Shown here: in pieces, positions 33,308 through 40,398 of the stretch
Layout: each line of letters opens with the position of its first letter
How positions within the stretch are numbered: position 1 is the stretch's first letter
Source: Pedobacter borealis DSM 19626
GTDB taxonomy: Bacteria > Bacteroidota > Bacteroidia > Sphingobacteriales > Sphingobacteriaceae
Reading direction: 5' to 3'
NCBI RefSeq assembly: GCF_000708285.2
Contig: NZ_JAUG01000071.1
Location: forward strand, 1 to 40,398
DNA length: 40,398 nt
Notes under the pieces: generated by a model
Seen by the model: only the letters and a program-made list of their open reading frames with translations
Told to the model about the DNA's origin: nothing
Databases searched by the model: none
Program-made: the position numbers and the translations under genes

Positions 33308-36300
33308 ATGCGTAAATTCTTTCTTTTTTTATCTTCTTTAATTTTTTCTTCAAATTTTATTGAAGCCCAGGACTATTATTTTAACCATTTTCAAGCTGAA
33401 GAAGGCCTTTCCCACAACACCGTTTTAACATCATTGCAGGATGAAGATGGATTTATGTGGTTTGGAACTAAAGATGGTTTGAATCGCTTTGATGGTTATC
33501 GTTTTAAAACTTATCGAAGCAATGGAGACCCAATTCATAGCCTAGGAAGCAATTTTATAAGATCTTTACATGAATACAAAGGAGTAATTTGGGTTGGTAC
33601 AGATAAAGGTTTGTATCAATACAATAGAAAAATAGATCGGTTTACGATTTTAAATGAAGCCATAAACAATAGGGTTAATGACATAAATCACGATAAAAAA
33701 GGGAATATCTGGTTTCTTTCAGGAAACATTCTGTACAAATATTCAACCCAAAAAAAAGAAACCGAAATTTTTAATCCAGGCAAATATTTTATTGCCACTT
33801 CAATTGCACAGGATGCAAACGGAGAAATTTGGGCTTCTTCTTCAAATAAAATATATCATTATTCTGAAGAAAGTCTTTCGTTCGAAAATCTTCCACTTAC
33901 ACCTCCGGCAACTTCAGGCAGCTTTAGTATTTCCGTTATTTATGCTTTGGATAAAAATAATATTCTAATTGGTACACACACTGATGGCGTTTTAGTGTAC
34001 AATATCCCGACCAAAACAACTTCTAGATTAGAATTTTCGACTAAAAATCCGGTTTATGTACGAAAATTTAATAAAAGGAATAATAACGAACTTTGGATTG
34101 CTAGCGAATCTGGAGTTTATGTTTACAACCTGAAGACGAAAACAAGCGTCAATCTCAAAAAAAACTATAATGATCCGTATGCCATTTCAGATAATGCGGC
34201 TTATTCAATAACGGTTGATAAAGAAAACGGAATTTGGATTGGAACTTATTTTGGTGGAATCAATTATCTTCAAAAAGAACACACACAATTCAAAAAATAT
34301 TTCCCTCAAAAAGGGCAAAACTCTATTAGCGGAGGTGCCGTAAGGAAAATTATTAAAGATGACAATGGTGACCTTTGGATTGGTACTGAAGATGCTGGTT
34401 TAAACCGGTTGAATCTGAAAACGCAGCAGTTTACGACATATTTACCAAACGGAAGCAAAAGTAGTGTCTCCTACTACAACATTCACGCTTTAATGTCTAG
34501 AAAAGACAAAATTTGGGTCGGAACATTTGAGTATGGCTTTGATATTTTAGATAGAAATTCAGGCAAGGTTATAAAACATTATAGTGCTAATGATCCATCT
34601 TCGGGATTACACAGTAATTTTATTTTCTCATTTTATGAAACCAAAAAAAAGGAACTGATTGTGATTACCAATTTAGGACTTTATTTGTATAATGAACAAA
34701 AAGACAATTTTGAGTCCTTAAAAACATTTCCTGAAACAATATTTTATACCACTTATCTAGAAGATATCGATGGAAATTTCTGGGCTGGGAGTTCTCGTGA
34801 TGGCTTGTTTTACTACAATCCGAAAACCAAAAAGAAAGAGGTCTTTGTTTATCATTATAAAAACGCAGATGGAATCAGCGATAATTCCATCAATTATATT
34901 TTTGAAGACAGTTCTACAAATTTATGGTTTGCCACCGAAAATGGATTGAATTTATTCGATAAAAAAACAAGAACTTTTAAAAGATTTACGACTGAAAACG
35001 GATTTCCCAGCAACGTAGTGTATGCAATTTTAGAAGATGATGCTAAAAATTTATGGATAACAACTTCTAAAGGTCTGGTGAAATTTGGTTCAGATCATAA
35101 AAGTATTAAGATTTATACAAAACCAAATGGTTTGTTGAGTGATCAGTTTAATTATGCATCTGCTTTTAAAGATACAAACGGTGACATGTATTTTGGAAAT
35201 CTCAATGGAATGATTAGTTTCAATCCAAATAATTTTACAAAAAATAAATACTCACCTTCAATTTATATTACCAATCTTCAAATCAACAATAAAGATATTG
35301 ATGCCACTAAAAATGATTCTCCTATAAAACAATCTATTTCACATATTGATGAATTAAAATTAAACAACAATCAATCATCGTTTAATCTTGAATTTGCATC
35401 GTTAAATTATACGGCTGCAGAGCTTACGGAATATTGGTACAAGCTTGAAAACGTAAATAATGACTGGGTTTATCTTGGGCACAACAATAAAGTTTTCTTT
35501 ACAGAACTCAGGCCCGGCAATTATGTTTTTAAAGTAAAATCATTAAATAGTTTTGGTATTTGGAGCAAAGAAGTTGCATTAAAAATTAAAGTTTTACCTC
35601 CATTTTGGGCAAGTTCTTACGCATATTTTTTCTATTTTCTCCTAATTTGCGGTTCCCTTTATTACATTATTCGTTATTCGCAAAACCTAACTGAAATTAA
35701 AAATAACAGAAAAATAAGACATTTAAACGACGAAAAAGAGAAAGAAATCTATCAGGCAAAAATTGATTTTTTCACGAATGTTGCACACGAAATTAGAACG
35801 CCACTAACGCTGATAAAAGGCCCTTTGGAAAAACTTTTGACAATGGAGCACAAATTACCAGAAGTTCCTCAAAATCTTTCCATAATGAAGAAAAATACGT
35901 TGCGATTGTTAAAATTAGTCAACGAATTATTAGATTTTAGAAAATCAGAAATCGGCGGACTAAAACTCACTTTTGTACAAACAAATATTTCTTCAATTGT
36001 TAGAAAATTACATTTGAGATTCAGCCAATTAATTGAAGAAAGAGGCATTGAATTTGAATTGGAACTGAGCCAAAAGGACATTTATGCCTTTGTTGACAAA
36101 GAAGCTTTCGAAAAAATCCTGAGTAATTTGATTAGTAATGCTATTAAATATTCAAAAGACAAAGTTTCAATTATGCTTTTTAGAGATGAATCCAAACTGA
36201 TTTTAATCGTGAAAAATGATGGAAATTTGATTCCATATCATTTAAAAGATAAAATTTTTGAACCGTTTTTCAGGGTCAATACTATGAGTGCAATTTCGGG

Positions 36301-37258
36301 AACCGGGATTGGGCTTTCGCTTGCGCATTCGTTAACACAATTACATAACGGAAATCTGCAATTAATTTCAAATTCAACCCTCAATGTTTTTGAACTTGTA
36401 GTTCCACTTCATCAGAAAGAAGAATTTATGCTTTACAGCGAATCCGAAAAAGAAGAAAATAAGCGGGAATTAACTATTGCCGAAATTGAAAGCAAACATG
36501 AGAAAACACAAATTTTAGTTGTAGAGGACAATGAAGATTTATTGAATTTTATTTCGACAGAATTATCTCAGCTTTACACCGTTTTAAAAGCTGATAATGG
36601 GGAAAATGCATTGAAAATAATTCACAACGAAAATATTCAGCTTATAATAAGTGATGTTTCAATGCCAATTATGGATGGAATTACCTTGTGTAAAAAAATT
36701 AAAACAAATCTGGAAACAAGCCATATCCCAGTGATCTTACTTACAGCCAAAAGTTCTCTGAAGTCACAAATTAACGGTCTTGGAGCGAGAGCCGATGCCT
36801 ACATTGCGAAACCTTTTTCGATGGATTATTTGAAAGTCCAGACAGAAAATTTAATCGAAAACAGAAAACAAATTATGAACTACTATGCTAGTTCACCGCT
36901 GTCACACATCAAAAGTATTGCAAACAGTAAAATCGATGAAAAGTTCCTAAATAAATTAGACCAAGAAATTCTAAAAAACATTACTGATTCAGATTTAAGC
37001 GTTGAATCGCTGGCAGAAATAATGAACATGAGCCGATCGACTTTATATAGAAAAATTAAAGATATTTCGAATTTGAGCCCGAATGAATTGATCAATATTG
37101 TGCGCTTAAAAAAAGCCGCAGAATTACTTTTGAATGAAAATTATAAAATGTATGAAATTGCCGAAATGGTAGGTTATAATTCACAAACAAGCTTCGGACG
37201 AAATTTTCAAAAGCATTTTAGAATGAGCCCTTCAGAATATATAGCAATGAATAAATAA
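33308..37258 (+). CDS. Hybrid two-component system sensor/regulator (HTCS)
   Basis: One-protein sensor, kinase and transcription regulator of 1316 residues. Order: signal peptide (about 1-20, MRKFFLFLSSLIFSSNFIEA); two-component regulator beta-propeller repeats (about 25-680, many MWFGTKDGLNRFDG-type units); Y_Y_Y domain (about 690-765); one membrane helix (about 770-790); HisKA with phospho-His827 (FTNVAHEIRTPLTLIKG); HATPase (FEKILSNLISNAIKYS, GTGIGLSLAHSL); receiver with Asp1116 (LIISDVSMPIMDG); and C-terminal AraC-type helix-turn-helix (SRSTLYRKIK, EIAEMVGYNSQTSFGRNFQ). I use the ATG at 33308 rather than a TTG 36 bases upstream because the signal peptide begins there. It faces the catabolic genes and probably activates them on binding an oligosaccharide. 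Confidence 0.96.
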   Translation: MRKFFLFLSSLIFSSNFIEAQDYYFNHFQAEEGLSHNTVLTSLQDEDGFMWFGTKDGLNRFDGYRFKTYRSNGDPIHSLGSNFIRSLHEYKGVIWVGTDKGLYQYNRKIDRFTILNEAINNRVNDINHDKKGNIWFLSGNILYKYSTQKKETEIFNPGKYFIATSIAQDANGEIWASSSNKIYHYSEESLSFENLPLTPPATSGSFSISVIYALDKNNILIGTHTDGVLVYNIPTKTTSRLEFSTKNPVYVRKFNKRNNNELWIASESGVYVYNLKTKTSVNLKKNYNDPYAISDNAAYSITVDKENGIWIGTYFGGINYLQKEHTQFKKYFPQKGQNSISGGAVRKIIKDDNGDLWIGTEDAGLNRLNLKTQQFTTYLPNGSKSSVSYYNIHALMSRKDKIWVGTFEYGFDILDRNSGKVIKHYSANDPSSGLHSNFIFSFYETKKKELIVITNLGLYLYNEQKDNFESLKTFPETIFYTTYLEDIDGNFWAGSSRDGLFYYNPKTKKKEVFVYHYKNADGISDNSINYIFEDSSTNLWFATENGLNLFDKKTRTFKRFTTENGFPSNVVYAILEDDAKNLWITTSKGLVKFGSDHKSIKIYTKPNGLLSDQFNYASAFKDTNGDMYFGNLNGMISFNPNNFTKNKYSPSIYITNLQINNKDIDATKNDSPIKQSISHIDELKLNNNQSSFNLEFASLNYTAAELTEYWYKLENVNNDWVYLGHNNKVFFTELRPGNYVFKVKSLNSFGIWSKEVALKIKVLPPFWASSYAYFFYFLLICGSLYYIIRYSQNLTEIKNNRKIRHLNDEKEKEIYQAKIDFFTNVAHEIRTPLTLIKGPLEKLLTMEHKLPEVPQNLSIMKKNTLRLLKLVNELLDFRKSEIGGLKLTFVQTNISSIVRKLHLRFSQLIEERGIEFELELSQKDIYAFVDKEAFEKILSNLISNAIKYSKDKVSIMLFRDESKLILIVKNDGNLIPYHLKDKIFEPFFRVNTMSAISGTGIGLSLAHSLTQLHNGNLQLISNSTLNVFELVVPLHQKEEFMLYSESEKEENKRELTIAEIESKHEKTQILVVEDNEDLLNFISTELSQLYTVLKADNGENALKIIHNENIQLIISDVSMPIMDGITLCKKIKTNLETSHIPVILLTAKSSLKSQINGLGARADAYIAKPFSMDYLKVQTENLIENRKQIMNYYASSPLSHIKSIANSKIDEKFLNKLDQEILKNITDSDLSVESLAEIMNMSRSTLYRKIKDISNLSPNELINIVRLKKAAELLLNENYKMYEIAEMVGYNSQTSFGRNFQKHFRMSPSEYIAMNK

Positions 37259-37381
37259 CTATTAATTGATGGGGTGTCTGGATAAAAAAGCTAAAGAGGC
37301 TATTTGATTAGGCCTAACTATCCGTTACCCTTATCAAGGTTTCGTCGACCTGCTTTGTATTTCAGTAGCTTTTGGATATTC

Positions 37382-37564
37382 TGGAGCATGCTGCCCCCCC
37401 AGTTATGGTTTCCAATTTCGGGTTACAGTAAAATCATTTAAAGCTTTTACTGACATTCCGGCGGATACTGACCCCACCTCGGGTTATTAAAGATTTTGTA
37501 ATGGAGCATATTGACCCCTCTTGATCTGTGTTAAAGCAGGTTGTAATGGAGCATGTTGCCCCCC
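37382..37564 (+). repeat. Left-end transposase-binding repeats of the IS21 element
   Basis: Three clear copies of TGGAGCATnnTGnCCCC (37382-37398, 37502-37518, 37547-37563) and a degenerate one (GGATACTGACCCC, 37463-37475). Confidence 0.7.
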
Positions 37565-37587
37565 TTCTTTAATTTGATTTGGCTTAC

Positions 37588-37610
37588 TTAGGTAAATAAT
37601 ATTTACCTAA
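37588..37610. promoter_or_regulatory. 23-base palindrome just upstream of istA
   Basis: TTAGGTAAATA, A, TATTTACCTAA: perfect dyad 12 bases before the ATG used for istA. It could be an operator, an RNA hairpin over the start region, or a protein-binding site of the element. Confidence 0.5.
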
Positions 37611-37622
37611 AGCAGCGTGTTG

Positions 37623-39188
37623 ATGGCCGGAAAATCGAAAGCTATGAGTCAGATCAAACAATTATTACGTCTTCACAAACAGGGCGATTCCATCAAAAGT
37701 ATTGCGCGTAATCTAGGGATAAGCAAGAACACCGTAAAAGCATATATTGCCAAACTAGCGGCTGGTGAAATCCCGGTAGCACAACTTCTGGAAATGGAAG
37801 ACCCATTGTTAATGGGAAAATTCCATGTCGGTAGTCCAGCCTATAAGGATCCGCGGTTTGAATATCTTCGGAATAACCTGACCTATTATGCCAAGGAGCT
37901 TGAATCCGTAGGCATGACGCGGCTTCTTCTTTATGAAGAATATGAGGCTGGCTGCAAGCCCGCCTACAGCTACCCCCAGTTCTGCTTCCACCTTCGCCAG
38001 CAATTAGTTGCCAGGCGTCCGGGCATGCGCTTAGAGCATCTGGCTGCAGATAAGCTCTTTGTTGACTTTGCAGGCAAGCAAATGCATTACATAAACAGAG
38101 AGACCGGTGAAGTGGTGGCCTGCCAGATATTTGTTGCCTCGCTTCCATTCTCTGATTATTGTTTTGTAATGGCCGTTAAAAGCCAGAGAGTGGATGATTT
38201 CCTCCATGCACTGGAATGCTGTCTTAGGGAACTTGGAGGTGCTCCGGCAGTCTTGGTACCAGACAATCTCAAATCCGCGGTGATCAAGGCCAATAGATTT
38301 GAGCCAGAGATTAACCGGGCACTGGAGGACTTTGCAAACCATTATGGAATCACAGTCATCCCCACAAGATCAAGGAAGCCAAAAGATAAGGCACTGGTAG
38401 AGAATCAGGTTAAGTTGGTATACAATCGTGTGTATGCCAGACTCAGAAACCGTCAGTTCTTTGATATCGAGTCCCTTAACCTGGCCATCAGGGAAAAAGT
38501 AAAGGCGCATAACCAGACCAGGATGCAGCAAAAGCCCTATTGCAGGGAAGAGCGATTTCTTGCAGCGGAAAAAAGCCTGCTCAAACCGCTGCCGGCCGAT
38601 GGTTTTGAGGTCAAGTATTATTCAGAACCCAAAGTGGCGCACAATAATCATATCTACCTTGGGAATGACAAACACTATTATAGCGTTCCCTTTGCATACG
38701 TAGGGCTTAAGGTCCAAGTGATTTATACCAGGAGCATGGTTAAGATCTATGCAAGGGGCAAGCAGATTGCCGTTCATGTGCGGAATGTGAACCCGGCAGG
38801 TTACTCCACACAGAAAGATCACTTAAGCTCACATCACAGGCACTACCTGGAGAGGAGTCCCGATTATTATATTGCCCGGGCAAAGGAGAGATCTCCGGAA
38901 ATGTATCTTTTGTTCCAGATGGTATTTGAACAGAATACACATCCTGAACAACTTTACCGGACATGTGATGGCTTGTTAAGATTGCAGAAAACTGCAAGTC
39001 CCAGCGGATTTGCAGCTGCTTGCGAACTGGCAATGGATGTACGCAACCTTTCGTACCGCTTTGTCGAACGCATCCTCAAGAACAATATGGTCGATCATCA
39101 GGATAAGCCAAAACAGGAACAGTCGCTTCCAGAGCACCCGAACATTCGGGGCAAAGAATATTATTCACAATCAACTATCAAATTCTAA
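37623..39188 (+). CDS. istA: IS21 family transposase IstA
   Basis: DDE-type transposase of about 521 residues. An N-terminal helix-turn-helix (IKQLLRLHKQGDSIKSIARN and LGISKNTVKAYI) is followed by the retroviral-type integrase core: first Asp in DKLFVDFAGKQMHYI, second Asp in VLVPDNLKSAVI and Glu in KDKALVENQVKLVY. A C-terminal beta domain follows (YYSVPFAYVGLKVQVIYTRSMV). ATG 37623 is preferred; a GTG six bases earlier is also possible. It works with IstB, whose start lies 3 bases after this stop. The length is normal and no frameshift is seen, so it is probably active. Confidence 0.95.
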   Translation: MAGKSKAMSQIKQLLRLHKQGDSIKSIARNLGISKNTVKAYIAKLAAGEIPVAQLLEMEDPLLMGKFHVGSPAYKDPRFEYLRNNLTYYAKELESVGMTRLLLYEEYEAGCKPAYSYPQFCFHLRQQLVARRPGMRLEHLAADKLFVDFAGKQMHYINRETGEVVACQIFVASLPFSDYCFVMAVKSQRVDDFLHALECCLRELGGAPAVLVPDNLKSAVIKANRFEPEINRALEDFANHYGITVIPTRSRKPKDKALVENQVKLVYNRVYARLRNRQFFDIESLNLAIREKVKAHNQTRMQQKPYCREERFLAAEKSLLKPLPADGFEVKYYSEPKVAHNNHIYLGNDKHYYSVPFAYVGLKVQVIYTRSMVKIYARGKQIAVHVRNVNPAGYSTQKDHLSSHHRHYLERSPDYYIARAKERSPEMYLLFQMVFEQNTHPEQLYRTCDGLLRLQKTASPSGFAAACELAMDVRNLSYRFVERILKNNMVDHQDKPKQEQSLPEHPNIRGKEYYSQSTIKF

Positions 39189-39191
39189 AAA

Positions 39192-39908
39192 ATGAACATT
39201 GAAACTCAATTAAGGGACTTACGCCTACATGGTATGATCCGGAGCTGGCAAGCGCTTAGCGAAACAAGAAGACTCCATGAACTTACCCTCAGCGAAGGGA
39301 TGGAAGTGCTTCTCCAGGCAGAAGCTGACGATCGGGATGGAAAGCGGTTTGAACGGCTTCAGCAAAATGCAAACTTCCGTTACAGGGCATCAATAGAGGA
39401 ACTAAACATGGATGCAAAAAGAGGATTGGACAAGGCCGCTGTCGGTATCTTTGCCACAGGTGAGTATATACCCAAAGGAGAAGCAATATTAGTGTGCGGT
39501 TCTACGGGAACAGGAAAATCCTTTCTGGTGTCAGCACTCGGACACCAGGCCTGTACCCAGGGATACAGAGTGGCTTACTTCAATGTTCAGAAATTATTGT
39601 TAAAAACAAAGATGAGCAGGATTGATGGAAGTGTATACAAGTTTTTTGAAAAGATATCAAAAGCAGATTTGCTCATTTTGGATGATTTCGGACTGACACA
39701 TCTTGAACAACAACAGCGTATGGACATGCTAGAGATAATTGAGGATCGGCATGCAAAAAAGGCAACAATAATTGCCAGCCAATTGCCGGTGGATAAATGG
39801 TGGGATATCTTTGGGGATTCAACCCTCGCAGATGCATTTTTGGACCGTATGGTGCACACTTCTTACAGAATTGAATTAAAAGGAGAAAGTCTTAGAAAAA
39901 AAAGGTAA
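39192..39908 (+). CDS. istB: IS21 family helper ATPase IstB
   Basis: AAA+ ATPase of 238 residues that assembles with target DNA and directs IstA. Walker A is CGSTGTGKSFLVSAL, Walker B is ADLLILDDFGLTHL, and the sensor region is ATIIASQLPVDKWWDIFGD followed by ADAFLDRMVHTSYRIELKGES, all standard for IstB. It is full length and directly follows istA. Confidence 0.96.
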   Translation: MNIETQLRDLRLHGMIRSWQALSETRRLHELTLSEGMEVLLQAEADDRDGKRFERLQQNANFRYRASIEELNMDAKRGLDKAAVGIFATGEYIPKGEAILVCGSTGTGKSFLVSALGHQACTQGYRVAYFNVQKLLLKTKMSRIDGSVYKFFEKISKADLLILDDFGLTHLEQQQRMDMLEIIEDRHAKKATIIASQLPVDKWWDIFGDSTLADAFLDRMVHTSYRIELKGESLRKKR

Positions 39909-40063
39909 AATTGTCATGCCGTCAGCTATGACAGGCCAAATCCCCGAAGGGAGGTCAGTATGATGCATTACTGGGGTCAACATTACCAGAATATCCAGAA
40001 GTGTTTCTTCCCGACTTTTGGTGGTAATTATGAGAATTGAAGGTGAATGTTCGTTAGAAGTTT

Positions 40064-40222
40064 ATGAATCTTACGAATCTAATTTTCTCTTCTGCTGATG
40101 TATTTAAGGTTATTTCGGTAGATAATAATGCTGATCAGATAAATATATACGTGCAAAGCCGACAGAAGGTATGTTTATGTCCGAATTGCAGTCCAACTGC
40201 GTATGTGCAGGGAAACGGTTAG
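40064..40222 (+). pseudogene. ISL3-type transposase, N-terminal fragment
   Basis: A 52-codon frame begins MNLTNLIFSSADVFKVISVD and carries the zinc-ribbon start (VCLCPNCSPTAYVQGNG) of ISL3-family transposases. It then stops at 40220-40222. A KIQDQAK-like piece in another frame just after may be a further decayed part, but the catalytic core is absent. The next 70 bases lead into an ISAon1-type gene, so the ISL3 gene seems to have been cut by that insertion. Confidence 0.55.
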
Positions 40223-40291
40223 AAAATACAGGATCAAGCAAAAAAGTTGGGGAGTATTAAAGTTTGATTATTTTTGTGAAAATACTTTGTT

Positions 40292-40398
40292 TTGGACACC
40301 ACACTACTATCTTTCATACTTCCTGAAGGCTTAACCGAATACTTTGAACTTGATAAGTTTGAACTTTCTGAAGGCTCTTATCATATTTATCTTTTAGA
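40292..40398 (+). CDS. ISAon1-type transposase N-terminal protein, partial (runs off the window)
   Basis: The open frame from a TTG at 40292 reads LDTTLLSFILPEGLTEYFEL then DKFELSEGSYHIYLL. This resembles the accessory first reading frame of ISAon1-family elements in Bacteroidota (short start, LLP-x-x-L-x-x-YF-[ED] pattern), from memory. The start codon is uncertain and the 3' part lies beyond the window. It is about 35 codons of a protein usually near 100. Confidence 0.5.
   Translation, partial: MDTTLLSFILPEGLTEYFELDKFELSEGSYHIYLL

Larger units (their letters stand above)
37373..39997 (+). mobile_element. IS21-family insertion sequence, complete
   Basis: About 2.6 kb carrying istA and istB between matching ends. 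The left end TGGATATTCTGG (37373-37384) is mirrored at the right by CCAGAATATCCA (39986-39997), and the match continues inward with mismatches (ATGnTGnCCCC). Inside the left end TGGAGCATnnTGnCCCC recurs at 37382, 37502 and 37547, with a weaker copy near 37464; relatives occur inside the right end near 39950 and 39973. These are the repeated transposase-binding sites expected of IS21. No convincing target-site duplication is seen at these borders, so the element may have recombined with another IS. Confidence 0.8.

Noticed and set aside
37259..37372. Further IS remnant between the HTCS stop and the IS21 left end
   Set aside because: A GGTGTC sequence resembles the start of the ISAon1-side DNA near 40295, but the match is too short to call an inverted end.

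Overview
The window reads as chromosome of a Bacteroidota bacterium, most likely Sphingobacteriaceae (Pedobacter-like). The reasons are a SusC/SusD glycan-uptake pair, a hybrid two-component sensor (HTCS), a DUF2911 protein, TAnnTTTG-type -7 promoter boxes, AT-rich DNA with many small intergenic repeats, and an IS21 element beside an ISAon1-type transposase start. The genus is inferred from gene content only.

Layout. (1) 0.2-14.5 kb is mostly housekeeping: a two-gene ABC exporter, a GNAT acetyltransferase, a DUF2911 protein, enolase with a clear terminator, a DivIC/FtsB-type division protein, a TRIC-type membrane protein, a large vWA membrane protein, a YafK-type L,D-transpeptidase, FabG, and the two agmatine-to-putrescine genes (aguA, aguB). 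Three small genes lie among these: a broken REP-associated transposase (RAYT), a GIY-YIG nuclease and a four-helix-bundle (S23) protein. Each sits among its own short repeats, and the RAYT is surrounded by textbook inverted REP pairs. (2) 14.8-37.3 kb is a polysaccharide utilization locus (PUL). Eight minus-strand genes follow a SusC receptor or two GH127-type enzymes and face one plus-strand HTCS gene. In transcription order they are GH127, a divergent DUF1680/GH127-like enzyme, SusC, SusD, a small lipoprotein, a secreted protein of unknown family, a parallel beta-helix/PA14-like protein, a GH172 (DUF2961) enzyme, and a 1033-residue protein joining a glycosidase-like region to a C-terminal SUMF1/FGE fold. 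(3) 37.3-40.4 kb is insertion-sequence DNA: a complete IS21-family element (istA-istB), a truncated ISL3-type transposase start, and the start of an ISAon1-type transposase gene that runs off the window.

How the PUL probably works: the HTCS senses a periplasmic oligosaccharide and switches on the minus-strand genes; SusC/SusD import the glycan; the GH127 and GH172 enzymes remove furanosyl units (beta-L-arabinofuranose is the known GH127 substrate; GH172 acts on fructofuranosides and arabinofuranosides). The beta-helix protein, the unknown secreted protein and the SUMF1 fusion are the candidates for new activities. The substrate is inferred to be an arabinofuranose-rich plant or microbial glycan, and no gene here fixes it further.

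The most promising novelty is the downstream block 14.8-23.5 kb: a SUMF1-fold fusion lacking the two FGE active-site cysteines, a conserved-looking secreted protein with no recognised family, and a beta-helix/PA14 protein. A strong hairpin separates them from the SusCD genes.
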